Assembly (NCBI GenBank): GCA_036268295.1
Contig: DATAUK010000015.1
Span: 1-64,000 of the forward strand
DNA length: 64,000 nucleotides
Origin: DATAUK01 sp036268295
Lineage (GTDB): Bacteria > Actinomycetota > Actinomycetes > JAFAQI01
Direction of reading: 5' to 3'
Shown: positions 16,633-27,600 of the stretch, piece after piece
Layout of the letters: each line of letters begins with the position of its first letter
Position numbering within the stretch: position 1 is the first letter of the stretch
The notes under the pieces: model-generated
The model's input: only the letters and a program-made list of their open reading frames with translations
Databases searched by the model: none
Told to the model about the DNA's origin: nothing
Position numbers and translations under genes: made by a program

Positions 16633-17373
16633 TTAGGCCGAGCTGGACACCGGGCGGGAGTAACGCAGGTAGAGCAGGTCGTCACGGGTCAGCACATGAC
16701 GTAACCGCAGGTGGGTCGGTTTCTCGCGCGCCGACGCCGGCTGGTCGGTAGTGGGCTGCGAGCCGGCGAGGTACGGCGAGACGGTGAGGCACATGTCGTC
16801 GACCAGGTCTGCCTCGACAAGCTGGCTCAGCAGGAACGGGCCGCCTTCGCACAGGATTCGGTCAAGGCCACGCCCGCCGAGCTCGGCGAGCAGTCGGGCG
16901 AGGTCGATCGTCTCGTCCCCGACGAACACCACGTCGGCGACGTCGCGCAGCGCGGCGGCCTGCTCGGCGCTGCGCTCGAGTGTCGCGATGATGGTGCGCG
17001 GACCCTCGGGTGCGAAGATCCGCAGCCTCGGTGACAACATGCTGCGACCGGTGACGACGACCAGCGGGGGTGCGGCGGCGTACCCGCTGGCGACTCGGTC
17101 GCCGCGAACCTCGTCGCTGAGCGTGACCGGGCCGTAGCGCTCGGCCTGTACGGTCGCCGCACCCACCATGATCGCGTCAGCGTGGCCGCGCATCGCGAGG
17201 AGCAGCGCCTGGTCCGCGGGGTCGGTCACCGCCTTGGTGCGACCGTCGAACGCGCCGGCGCCATCGAGCGTCATCACCATGTTGGCGCGGACGCCGTGGG
17301 GCGCGTCGCCGTAGTAGCGATCGAGCTCGGGTTGGGTGTCGGGCAGCAGCGCAATGCCGTCAGGGGTTGCCAT
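16633..17373 (-). CDS. RibD C-terminal domain (dihydrofolate reductase-like) protein
   Basis: The 246-residue protein has the pyrimidine-reductase fold: RANMVMTLDGAGAFDGRTKAVTDPADQALLLAMRGHADAIMVGAATVQAERYGPV at the N-terminus, then LDRILCEGGPFLLSQLVEADLVDDMCLTVSPYLAG. The family reduces ribosylamino-pyrimidines or pteridine-like substrates with NADPH. It has no deaminase domain, so it is a stand-alone reductase whose substrate cannot be named. ATG 17373 is preceded by CAGGCT at 6 nt. It diverges from the RDD gene. Confidence 0.82.
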   Translation of the reverse strand: MATPDGIALLPDTQPELDRYYGDAPHGVRANMVMTLDGAGAFDGRTKAVTDPADQALLLAMRGHADAIMVGAATVQAERYGPVTLSDEVRGDRVASGYAAAPPLVVVTGRSMLSPRLRIFAPEGPRTIIATLERSAEQAAALRDVADVVFVGDETIDLARLLAELGGRGLDRILCEGGPFLLSQLVEADLVDDMCLTVSPYLAGSQPTTDQPASAREKPTHLRLRHVLTRDDLLYLRYSRPVSSSA

Positions 17374-17428
17374 GGTCACAGCCTGCCAGGTGCTTACGTT
17401 GTGGGCGCGGGGCGCCGATGGTGAACAG

Positions 17429-18079
17429 GTGTCCGGCAACACCCGGTATGAGCTGGCGCCGCTCGGTCGCCGAGGCCTGGCCTGGCTGATCGACATGACA
17501 CTCGGCGGTCTGGTCGCTGTCACCGTCATCAAGGTCGCCGGTGGTGAGCGTGATCTGGGGGCGGTCTGGGATCTGGTGGTGTTCAAGTCGGTCAACGGCC
17601 AGGTCGGCCAGCAGCTCTCGGCCGCCACGAACCCTGGCGCCGCCGGCCTCGCGGCGATCCGCCCGGTCGCCGGCCTGCTGGGGATCGTGACCGGGCTGTT
17701 TGTCGCCGCCGTCGCCTACCGCGTGGTGACCAACGCCAAGTGGGGGGCCGGGTTCGGCAAGACCATCCTCGGGCTGCAGGTCGTGGTCGATCGCGGCGAG
17801 CCGGAGCAGCGAGTCACCGACGGCCGGGTGTCGCAGGTGCCCGGCTGGGCCAAGGCCTGGAAGCGCTGGGCGGTGCCGCAGGTGTCGAGCTTGATCCCGC
17901 TGCCGATGACCGGCCTGCTCGGCTATCTGCCGGCGCTGCGAGATCCGCGCCGCCGAGGGCTTCACGACCTCGCCGCCGGGACAGTGGTGATCGACCTGCG
18001 AGCGGTCGTCGCGCCGCGCGCCAGCCGGGATGCGGTCGCGGGGTCAGGCGCCCAGGACTTCTATCTCACGCTGCGTTAA
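17429..18079 (+). CDS. RDD family membrane protein
   Basis: The 216-residue protein has the RDD pattern: LGRRGLAWLIDMTLGGLVAVTVIKVAG (first segment with R and D), a second segment PVAGLLGIVTGLFVAAVAYRVV, then GAGFGKTILGLQVV and, near the end, DPRRRGLHDLAAGTVVID. The function of the family is poorly known; some members affect ion transport or wall biology. GTG 17429 is a guess, and an in-frame ATG at 17375 is also possible. Confidence 0.8.
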   Translation: MSGNTRYELAPLGRRGLAWLIDMTLGGLVAVTVIKVAGGERDLGAVWDLVVFKSVNGQVGQQLSAATNPGAAGLAAIRPVAGLLGIVTGLFVAAVAYRVVTNAKWGAGFGKTILGLQVVVDRGEPEQRVTDGRVSQVPGWAKAWKRWAVPQVSSLIPLPMTGLLGYLPALRDPRRRGLHDLAAGTVVIDLRAVVAPRASRDAVAGSGAQDFYLTLR

Positions 18080-18166
18080 GACAGATCATTCACCGAGGTC
18101 TCAAGGTGTGATGGATGTGTTGCCTATCCGGTGCACATTCGCGATGCAAACCGGTGGAAGACTGGC

Positions 18167-18197
18167 AGGACCCGTGGCCGGGTCGGCTACGGGTCCT
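18167..18197. terminator. Hairpin downstream of tRNA-His
   Basis: Perfect 9-bp stem AGGACCCGT / ACGGGTCCT with a 13-nt loop. It lies six bases beyond the tRNA-His 3' end on the minus strand and also downstream of the RDD gene. Confidence 0.55.
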
Positions 18198-18203
18198 GGG
18201 TGG

Positions 18204-18277
18204 GGTGAGTGACGGGACTTGAACCCGCGACATCCGGGACCACAACCCGGCGCTCTACCAGCTGAGCTACACCCACC
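18204..18277 (-). tRNA. tRNA-His (anticodon GTG)
   Basis: Read on the minus strand: acceptor GTGGGTG pairs with CACTCAC, the D arm has AGCTCAGCTGGTAGAGC, the anticodon loop TTGTGGT carries GTG, and the T arm is GCGGGTTCAAGTCCCGT. An extra 5' G opposite the C discriminator is encoded, as expected for tRNA-His. CCA is not encoded. Confidence 0.95.
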
Positions 18278-18326
18278 ATCGCGACCGGCGTTAAGGCCCG
18301 GCTGCGTCGTGCAGTCTAGCCACGGC

Positions 18327-18950
18327 TCAGCTCGGCGTACCAGCGTCGTCCGCAGACCCGCTCAACGCCGCGGCGGCGGCCTTGGCGGCGGTGCTGTCCG
18401 GCCCGGGCGCCGCTACCAGCACGGTGGCCCGGTAGTAGCGCAGCTCGTTGATGCTGTCGAGGATGTCCGCGAGCGCGCGGTGGCCACCGTTTTTGGCCGG
18501 CGCGTTGTAGTAGGCCCGCGGATACCAGCGCCGCGCCAGCTCCTTGATCGTGGAGACGTCGATCATCCGGTAGTGCAGGTGGTCATCGAGGCTCGGCATG
18601 TAACTCACGATGAACGACCGGTCGGTTGCGATCGTATTTCCACAAAGCGGCGCTTTGCGGCGTTCCGGTACGAACCGCTTGACGTAGTCGAGCACCTGTT
18701 CCTCGGCCTCGGCCACCGTCGTCGTCGCGGCCGCGATCGCCTCGAGCAGGCCTGAGGAGGTGTGCATGGTGCGAACGACGTCGTCCATGCCGGCCAGCTT
18801 GTCCGAATCGGCGGCGATGACGATGTCGAGGCCCTCGTCGAGCGGGTTGAGCTCGGCGTCGGTCACGATCACCGCGATCTCGACGAGTACGTCGTTCTGC
18901 GGATCAAGGCCGGTCATCTCGCAGTCGATCCAGACCAGGGCATCGGTCAT
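18327..18950 (-). CDS. orn: Oligoribonuclease
   Basis: The 207-residue DEDDh 3'-5' exonuclease degrades 2-5 nt RNA fragments and pGpG. Motifs: VWIDCEMTGLD (first D and E), FIVSYMPSLDDHLHYRMIDVSTIKEL (second block), and NGGHRALADILDSI (His and last Asp). The C-terminal 25 residues are an Ala-rich tail. ATG 18950 starts at the conserved MTDALVWIDCEM; upstream codons are not family-like. Confidence 0.95.
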   Translation of the reverse strand: MTDALVWIDCEMTGLDPQNDVLVEIAVIVTDAELNPLDEGLDIVIAADSDKLAGMDDVVRTMHTSSGLLEAIAAATTTVAEAEEQVLDYVKRFVPERRKAPLCGNTIATDRSFIVSYMPSLDDHLHYRMIDVSTIKELARRWYPRAYYNAPAKNGGHRALADILDSINELRYYRATVLVAAPGPDSTAAKAAAAALSGSADDAGTPS

Positions 18951-19041
18951 GGCCGTGCCCAGAATCGGGGAAGACTCGCAGCGTCGTGGGTGTAGGCAAG
19001 CACCGCGACACTGTCCCACGCCTTACGCTGATCATGGACAA

Positions 19042-19114
19042 GCGCCCGTAGCTCAGGGGATAGAGCAGGTGCCTTCTAAGCACTTGGCCGCAGGTTCGAT
19101 TCCTGCCGGGCGCG
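19042..19114 (+). tRNA. tRNA-Arg (anticodon TCT)
   Basis: Acceptor GCGCCCG pairs with CGGGCGC, the D arm has AGCTCAGGGGATAGAGC, the anticodon loop CTTCTAA carries TCT, and the T arm is GCAGGTTCGATTCCTGC. 73 nt with a G discriminator; CCA is not encoded. Confidence 0.95.
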
Positions 19115-19349
19115 CGCATCGAGGTCACCACGGAGGCGAGCGGCTCACAGCCGTTCGCGGCTACCTATCCTGTGGATACGCTGTGAGGGTAGATATCGGC
19201 GATCGAGTGGTTGACTGCACCCGCACTCGGTGTTGCTGAAGATCAGTTGTCAGCGCATACACAACGAAATGGCGACCGTCGGTGATGAGTGGCAACGTGC
19301 GGCGAGGGCTCAGGTCCGCAGTGCGATGTGACATGACCGGTGTCCTACA
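19115..19349. other. Intergenic region before glycosyltransferase
   Basis: 235 bp with slightly lower GC. I see no ORF or RNA gene. An in-frame TGA lies a few codons before ATG 19350, so that ATG is fixed as the start. There is no Shine-Dalgarno sequence before it. Confidence 0.5.
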
Positions 19350-21305
19350 ATGACGCCGCTCGTCACCGTTGTCGTCCCGGTTTACAACGCGGGGCTTTCA
19401 CTCGAGTCCGGAGTGAGCGCCCTGCTGGGCCAGACCATGTCGACGGCGGACTTCGAGGTCATCTACGTCGACGACGGGTCCACTGACGGCAGCGGTGCGC
19501 GGCTCGACGAGCTAGCAGCGGAGCATCCGCACATCTCGGTGCACCACATCCCGAATTCCGGCTGGCCGGGTCGCCCCCGCAATATCGGTATCGACAACGC
19601 CCGCGGGCACTACGTGCAGTTCATGGACCAGGACGACGCGCTGGGGAGCGAGGCCTTGGAGCGCCTCTACGCGTTCGCCACGGTCAGCGACGCGGACATC
19701 GTCGTCGGCAAGGTTGCGAGTGACTTTCGCCCGGTTCTGCATGAGTTGTTCCGTTCCGATCAGCGCGGGCGCACGCTGCGCGACTTCCCACTGCTGATCC
19801 GCTCGCTGACCCCCCACAAGATGTTCCGGGTCGAACTGTTGCGCGAGCATGGGATCCGCTTCCCCGAGGGCCCTCGCCGGCTCGAAGACCAGCCGTTCGT
19901 CACCGCGGCGTACTTCGCGGCGACCTCGATCGGCGTGCTGTCGAGCTATGTCTGCTACCTGTACCAGAAGCGGGAGGATGGCCAAAATTCCGCCGCCGGG
20001 ATCTACGAACCGCGCGACTATTACCGCTACCTGCGAGAGGTTCTCGACATTGTCGAGGAGCACACCGAGCCCGGGGAGTTCCGCAACGTCCTGATGTCGC
20101 GCTGGATGAAGTCCGAGCTGATCGGGAGACTTCGCGGCCCGTTATACGTCGACGAAACGCGCGGCGGGTACCGCGAAGAGCATTTCAAAGAGGTTCGCCG
20201 GCTGGTCGAAGAGCGGTTTGACGACGAGATCATCGCCCTGCTCACGCCGGCGCTACGGGTGCGCGCCCACCTGATGCAAACCGGCGACGACCAGCAGATC
20301 GGCGAGCACTGGCGCGCCTACGACAAGGTCCGCCCGGACGTCACGCTCGAGAGCATGCGGTGGCGCGACGGCGCGCTGGAACTCAAGCTGTCAGCCTTGA
20401 TGCGCGATGAGGCGGGCACCGGCGACCCGCTCGCCTTCGAGGTCATCGACGGCCGCTACTACCTGACCGACCGCCAGCTTGGCATGCCGATTCCGCTCGC
20501 TGTGCGCGAGGCCACAGATGGCGTCGAGGCCGCGACCGCTGAAATGGTGCTCCGGGAGGCGTCGACCTACGCGGAGTATTACGTCCCCGGTGACTGGGTC
20601 GCCTGCGTCGAAGAGATCGGCGACCGGCTGGTGACGGTGCGTGTGACCGGCACTGTCACCCTCGACCCTGCCACGGTGTTGTTCGGGGACCCGCTGCGGA
20701 CCGGCTCCTGGCGGATGCTCGTGCGGCTGACGATCGCCGGCTGGAATCGGACCGTGCGGATCGGGGTCAGCCGCGCCGACGAGGTGCCCAACGCCCTTGA
20801 CGAGCTCTACCTGGTAGGTGCGAGGACCCGGGTCTCCGTCACCGCGCCTGACGATGAGAACGTCGCGCTCCGCGTCGCCAAGTCTCCCGCTGAGGTGGAG
20901 GTGAAGGCGAAGTTGACCACACGCGACCGCGCGACCGTTCTCGAGGTCCTGCCGCCGCCGCTGCTGGCCGTAGCGGCGCGATCTGTCTTGCCGACGGTCA
21001 CCCTCGAGCTGCGCCGGATCGGCACGACCCCGCTCCTGGTCACCGTGCCGGGCAGGCTCGACCCCAACGGGACCATCACGGTGGCGCTGCCCAGACGCAC
21101 CCGAGTCCTTACTCGTGGTGTCTCGCTCGGGCGCTGGCGGCTTCGGCTCGTGGTGTCGACTGGGACCAGGAGCATCAAGCTGGTGATCGCATCGATTCTG
21201 CAAGTGCCTGGCCGGGGCGCGATCGCCCTGCTCGCTGAATCGGACCTGACCGGCAACGAGCCGGCGCCACTTCTGCGCCGCGTTCGTCGCATCGCCAGTC
21301 GCTGA
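19350..21305 (+). CDS. Family 2 glycosyltransferase
   Basis: The 651-residue protein starts directly with a GT2/GT-A domain: TPLVTVVVPVYNAG, IYVDDGSTDGSG, GWPGRPRNIGIDNARGHYVQFMDQDDALG (DxD-type). Catalytic-region residues continue to about 290. The C-terminal 300 residues are beta-rich and Arg/Val-rich with no motif I recognise, as in some capsule, teichoic acid or surface-glycan transferases. There are no membrane segments. It lies just upstream of the giant surface stalk on the same strand. Donor and acceptor are unknown. Confidence 0.85.
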   Translation: MTPLVTVVVPVYNAGLSLESGVSALLGQTMSTADFEVIYVDDGSTDGSGARLDELAAEHPHISVHHIPNSGWPGRPRNIGIDNARGHYVQFMDQDDALGSEALERLYAFATVSDADIVVGKVASDFRPVLHELFRSDQRGRTLRDFPLLIRSLTPHKMFRVELLREHGIRFPEGPRRLEDQPFVTAAYFAATSIGVLSSYVCYLYQKREDGQNSAAGIYEPRDYYRYLREVLDIVEEHTEPGEFRNVLMSRWMKSELIGRLRGPLYVDETRGGYREEHFKEVRRLVEERFDDEIIALLTPALRVRAHLMQTGDDQQIGEHWRAYDKVRPDVTLESMRWRDGALELKLSALMRDEAGTGDPLAFEVIDGRYYLTDRQLGMPIPLAVREATDGVEAATAEMVLREASTYAEYYVPGDWVACVEEIGDRLVTVRVTGTVTLDPATVLFGDPLRTGSWRMLVRLTIAGWNRTVRIGVSRADEVPNALDELYLVGARTRVSVTAPDDENVALRVAKSPAEVEVKAKLTTRDRATVLEVLPPPLLAVAARSVLPTVTLELRRIGTTPLLVTVPGRLDPNGTITVALPRRTRVLTRGVSLGRWRLRLVVSTGTRSIKLVIASILQVPGRGAIALLAESDLTGNEPAPLLRRVRRIASR

Positions 21306-21611
21306 CGGACAGGCTCGGCAAAATCGGGCACGGATGGCGGTCGGCGCCGTCACGATGGCCAGAGATGCTGCGACAACCTTTCTTGACAACGATATCGCCA
21401 GCCAGGTTTGTCAGAGAATCAGCGCAAATGTTCGACGGATCGTCGAAATTCCTCCAGTGTCCCGCGCGCGTCGTCGAAGAGGAGGTCAGTCAGATCGCTA
21501 CCGTTCGAATGTTCAAGCCCGCGCCGTCATCTGGCGATGGTGAGCCGTGTCCCAGCTCCTACCTGGTGGGGGTTCGTTGCCAATGCGAACCATTAGCCCC
21601 GCCATGCCCCG
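21306..21611. other. 306-bp leader region of the giant stalk gene
   Basis: No gene is seen. It contains a TTGACA at 21383-21388 without a convincing -10, a 6-bp hairpin TTCGAC/GTCGAA (21431-21447), and a second hairpin GGTTCG/CGAACC (21571-21591) about 20 bp before ATG 21612. It probably holds the promoter and a structured 5' leader for the stalk gene. Confidence 0.4.
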
Positions 21612-24600
21612 ATGGGCTCGCTGCCCGAGGGCGAAAGTGGCGTGAAGCGGCCGGCAATGAGCCGGCGCGGGCCGCGTCGCCTGTTGGGGCACGCGGTCTC
21701 ACTCGTCGCGATCGTTGCCTCGACTTTGACCGGATTCGTCGCGCTCGCACCGAGCGCCAGCGCGGCGACGCCGACCTGCAACTTCGCTACTGCGGGCACC
21801 GGCACCTACGCGAGCACGCTGTGCTGGTTTGACCTGTCGAGCTATAACGCCGCGCTGGCCACCGGGGCGGGCGGCCAGCAGATGACGATGACGATCCCCG
21901 GCGGCTATTCGATCAGCTTCACGCTCAAGGTGACCGGCGGCGCGGTCAAGGCGGCGGCGCTGCCGACGTACACCCAGGCATTCCTCGGCAACAGCGGCTA
22001 CACCGGGGTCGCGGGCGAGCCGGCGCTCTACCAGACGGCGAACGCCACCACCACGACGGCCACGCTGAGCGGGATCAGCCTGACCAGCTCCGCGGGAACC
22101 ACGCTCACCGGCTACTCCCTCGTGGGCGCCGATGCCGAGTCCTCGGACAGCGGCGAGTCGATCACCTGGACCTCCACCACTGCGCTGGCCTCGCTGGAGA
22201 CGCTCGGCAACGCCTGCGGCGGCGGATTCACCGGCGCCGGCTCGACGACGGTGACCTGCACCGGCAAGAGTGTTGGCAACAAGACGGGCGACGCGATCCT
22301 CGCCTCCGAGGCCCCCTCCACGTTCAGCCAGACGATGGTCGGCGGCGGCCTGCAGGGGATCGGCTTCGGTGTCCTGATCTCCCAGCTCGAGTTCAACAAG
22401 ACCGTCGTTAACGGCCTCGGCAGCGACGCGTTCAAGATCTCGGTCGCGGACGGCTCCGGCACCGTGCTCGACACCGCCAACACGAACGGCACGGCGAGTG
22501 CCTCGACCGGCGTCATCCCGGTCCTCGCCGGCACCGACGGCGAGAAATACACGCTGTCCGAGTCCGCCACGGTCGGCACGCTTGCGAACTACACGCAGTC
22601 GTGGAGTTGCACCCGAAATGGGGGCGCTGATGCCACGTTGCCCACCGGGGCGGCGGGTACGACGGCGAAGGTCACGCTCAACATCGGCGACTCGGTCATC
22701 TGCACGATCACCAACACCGCGCTGAGCACCACGCTCGGGCTGGTCAAACATGCCGGCACGCCGGTCGACGTCAACCACGACGGGCTGGTCGACACCGGCG
22801 ACACGATCCCGTACACATTCACCGTCACCAACAACGGCGCGATCGCGATCACCAACATCTCAGTGACCGACGCCAAGGTCGGCGCCGTCACCTGCCCGCT
22901 CAACAGCCTCGCGGTCGGCGCCTCGCAGACGTGTACGGCGAACGCCCCCTACACCGTCACCGCGGCCGACGTGACCGCCGGCGCCGTCACCAACACCGCT
23001 ACTGCGACGGCGTCGGTGTCAGGCACGACGGCCATCACGACGTCGCCGCCGTCGAGCACGACCACCCCGACCACCGCGCCGGCACCCTCGCTCAAGCTGA
23101 CCAAGTCGGTCTCGCCGGCGACGGTGACGACAGCCGGACAAATCGCTACTTATTCGTTCGTGATCAAAAACACCGGCAACGTCACGATCACCAACGCCGG
23201 CGTGACCGAGTCCGCCTTCACCGGCAGCGGCACGCTTTCCGCGATCACCTGCCCGGCCGGCGCGGCGTCGATGGCGCCGAATGCCAGCGTGACCTGCACC
23301 GCGACCTACCCGGTGTCCCAGGCCGACCTCAACGCCGGCTCGGTGTCCAACACCGCGAGCGCGGCCGGCAAGAGCCCGGCGGGTGCGACGATCACCTCGG
23401 CGAGCTCGACCGCCAAGATCACCGTCACCCAGAACCCTGCGCTCACGCTCAACAAGTCGGTGTCGCCGACCTCGGCGATGACCGCCGGTCAGGTCCTCAC
23501 CTACTCCTTCGTCATCACCAACACCGGCAACCTGACGCTGACCAGCGCGGCGGTCAACGAGGGGACATTCACCGGCTCCGGCACGCTGTCGGCAGCGACC
23601 TGCCCGGCCGGCGCAGCCGCAATGGCGCCAGGCGCCCAGATCACCTGCACAGCGACCTACACCGTGACCCAGGCCGACATCGATGCCGCCACGATCACCA
23701 ACACCGCGACCGCGACCGCAACCCCGCCGGCTGGCGTCACCGGGCCCACCGTGTCGCCGCCGTCCTCGGTCACCATGCCGGAGCCGGCCAACCCGGCCAT
23801 GACGATCAAGAAGACCGTCACACCGACCACGGTCACCACAGCCGGCCAAACGCTGAGCTACAGCTTCCTGATCACCAACACCGGCAACGTGACGATCCAC
23901 ACCGTCGCGGTTGCCGAGACGGCATTCACCGGCAGCGGCACACCCTCGGCGGTGACCTGCCCGGCGGGTGCCGCCTCGCTGGCACCGGGCGCCCAGGTCA
24001 CCTGCACCGGCACCTACGTCGTCACCCAGGCCGACATGGATGCGGGCTCGGTCTCCAACACCGCGGACGCGACCGGAAGGAGCCCTTCCGGCGGCACGGT
24101 CACCTCACCGGGGTCAACGGCGCTTGCCACAGTGGTGGCCAACCCCGCGCTCGCAGTCGACAAGACCGCGTCACCGACCTCGGTCTCGGCGGCCGGCCAG
24201 ACCATCACCTACTCGTTCCTCATCACCAACACCGGCAACCAGACACTGCACGGCGTGACCGCGGTCGAGACGCTGTTCAGCGGCACCGGCACGATGTCGG
24301 CACTCAGCTGCCCGGCCGGCGCCGCGTCGCTCGCCCCGGTTGCCCAGGTGACGTGTACGGCGACCTATGTGGTGACCCAGGCTGACGTCGACGCCGGCTC
24401 GGTGTCGAACACCGCGGCTGCCACCGGCAAGTCACCGTCGGCCGCCACGATTACCTCGGCGACCTCGAATGCCACGGTGACGGTCACCAACGCGCCCGCG
24501 CTCACCGTCACCAAGTCCGTGCTGCCGACCTTGGTGTCGGCAGCTGGGCAGACCGTGACCTACTCCTTCCTGGTCAAGAACACCGGCAACCTGACGATGC

Positions 24601-27600
24601 ACGCGGTCTCGATCAACGAGGGCGCCTTCACCGGTTCGGGCACGGTCTCCGCGGTGAGCTGCCCGGCCGGCAACATCGCCCCGAACGCGACCACGACGTG
24701 CACCGCGACGTACGTCGTCACCCAGGCGGACATGGACACCGGTTCGGTGTCCAACACCGCGACCGCCTCGGCGAAGAGCCCGGCCGGAGCCACGACGACC
24801 TCGGCGCCCTCGACGGTCAGTTTCACGGCGACCAATGCGCCGGCACTCACGGTCACCAAGTCGGTGCTTCCGACCTCGGTTTCCACGCTCGGCCAGTCCG
24901 CGACCTTCTCGTTCCTGGTGAAGAACACCGGCAACGTCACGATGCACGGGATCACGATCAACGAGGGGGCGTTCACCGGCACCGGGACGCTCTCGGCGGT
25001 GAGCTGCCCGGCCGGCGCTGCCTCACTCGCTCCGGCCGCGACCGTCACATGCACCGCCACTTACGCGATCACCCAGGCCGACCTCGATGCCGGCTCGGTC
25101 TCCAACACCGCCACGGCGTCCGGCTTGAACCCAGCCGGCGCGACCACGACCTCGGCGCCGTCGACCGTCTCGCTCACCACGACCGCACTCCCGGCGCTCA
25201 CGGTCACCAAGTCGGTGCTGCCGACCTCGGTGAGCGCAGCCGGGCAAACCGTCACATACTCCTTCCTGGTCAGGAACACCGGCAACGTCACGATGACCGC
25301 GATCGGGATCACCGAGGGCGCCTTCAGCGGCACCGGCACGATGTCCGCGCTCAGTTGCCCGGCCGGAGCCGCGTCGCTCGCCCCGAACGCGAGCGTGACC
25401 TGCACCGCGACGTACGCCGTCACCCAGGCCGACATGGACGCCGGATCGGTGACCAACACCGCGACCGCGCACGGCAAGGACCCGGCCGGCGCCACGACGA
25501 CCTCGTCCGGGTCGACCGCGACGTTGTCGGTCACCGCTCACCCGGTGCTCGATCTGGTCAAGTCGGCCGCGCCGATCGGACCGACCAACCTCAGCGTCGG
25601 CGAGGTCATCACCTACTCCTATCTGGTGACCAACGCCGGCAACGTGACGCTGTCCAACGGGGCAATCGACGAGGGGGAGTTCACCGGCCACGGCACGCTC
25701 TCGGCCGTGAGCTGCCCGGCTGGGATGACCTCGATCGCCCCGACCGCAAGCTTCACCTGCACCGCGACGTACACCGTGACCCAGGCCGATGTCGACGCCG
25801 GGACGATCGCCAACACCGCGACCGCGGTCGCCAGCCCGCCGGCGGGCGTGACCGGGCCGACCATCTCCGCGCCGTCGACGGTCACCATGCCGGCGACCGA
25901 CGAGCCGTCGCTGACGCTCCACAAGTCGGTGTCGCCCTCGTCGGTGACGGCCGCGGGCCAGACGGTGACGTACTCGTTCCTGCTGATCAACACCGGCAAC
26001 GTGACGGTCGCCGGGGCCACGATCAACGAAGGCGCATTCGGTGGCAGCGGGACGCTGTCGGCAATCAACTGCCCGGCCGGGATCTCGTCGATGGCACCCG
26101 GCGCCGAGGTGACCTGTACGGCGACCTATGCGGTGACTCAACCTGACGTCGACGCTGGATCCATCTCGAACTCTGCGACCGCCAGCGGAACCGATCCGCT
26201 CGGCGCGACCGTCACGGCGCCGACCTCGACCGCGACCTTGACGGCCACCGCGTCGCCGTCGCTGACGCTCACCAAGACCGCCTCTCCGACGACGGTGACC
26301 GCGGCGACGCAGACCGTTACCTACTCCTATCTGATCCGCAACACCGGCAACGTGACGCTCGGTGAGCCGACCGTCAACGAGACCGGCTTCAGCGGCACCG
26401 GCACGCTGTCGGCGCTGAGCTGCCCGCCGGCCGCGGCCTCGATCGCGCCGAACGCCGCCGTCACGTGCACCGCGACGTACGTCGTCACCCAGGACGACAT
26501 GGACGCCGGCACGCTCACCAACACCGCAACGGTGACGGCGAGCCCGCCGTCCGGCCCGGCGATCACCTCGGCGCCCTCAAGCGTGACCGTGGCCGCGACC
26601 GCGAGCCCAGCGCTCACCGTGGCGAAGTCGGTGGCACCGACCTCGGTCTCGGCGGCCGGGCAGGGAGTGACGTACTCCTTCCTGATCACCAACACCGGCA
26701 ACGTGACGATGCACGGTGTCTCGGTCGCCGAGGTGGCCTTCAGCGGCACCGGCACCCTGGGAACGCTCGGTTGCCCGGGCGCGATGTCGATGGCGCCCGC
26801 CGCCCAGGTGACGTGTACGGCGCCCTACACCGTCACCCAGGCCGATATCGACGCCGGCACGGTGACGAACACCGCGCACGCGACCGGCACGAGCCCAGCC
26901 GGCGCGACGATCACCTCGCCCAACTCCTCGGCCACCTTGGCAGTGACCGCGACCCCGGCCCTCACAGTCACGAAGTCGGTCCTGCCGACCGCGGTGTCCG
27001 CGGCCGGCCAGTCGGTGACCTACTCGTTCGCGGTGAAGAACACCGGCAACCAGACATTGCATGCGATATCGGTCACCGAGGGAGCGTTCAGCGGCACCGG
27101 CACGCTCTCGGCGGCGACCTGCCCGCCCGGATCGTTGGCACCGAACGCGACGGCGACCTGCACTGCGACCTATACCGTCACCCAGGCAGACCTGGACGCC
27201 GGATCGGTGACCAACACCGCGACCGCGTCGGCGCTCGACCCGGCCGGCACCTCCCACACCTCCGCGCCGTCGACGGCGACCCTCGCTGTCACGGCGAACC
27301 CGAGGCTGACGGTTGCCAAGTCGGCGTCGCCCTCCGCTATCTCCGCGGTCGGCCAGACCGTGACCTACTCGTTCCTGCTGAGGAACACCGGCAACCAGAC
27401 GATGACCGCCGCGACCGTCAACGAAGGCGCGTTCAGCGGCAGCGGGTCGCTGTCGGCAATCAGCTGCCCGGCGGGTGCGGCCTCGATCGCGCCGACCGCG
27501 ACCGTCACCTGCACCGCGACCTACGTCGTCACCCAGGCTGACCTCGACGCCGGCACGCTCACCAACACCGCCACCGTGTCGGCCAAGGACCCGACCGGGT

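Noticed and set aside
21383..21388. TTGACA as the stalk gene promoter
   Set aside because: No acceptable -10 hexamer lies 15-19 bp downstream, so it is reported only as part of the leader region.
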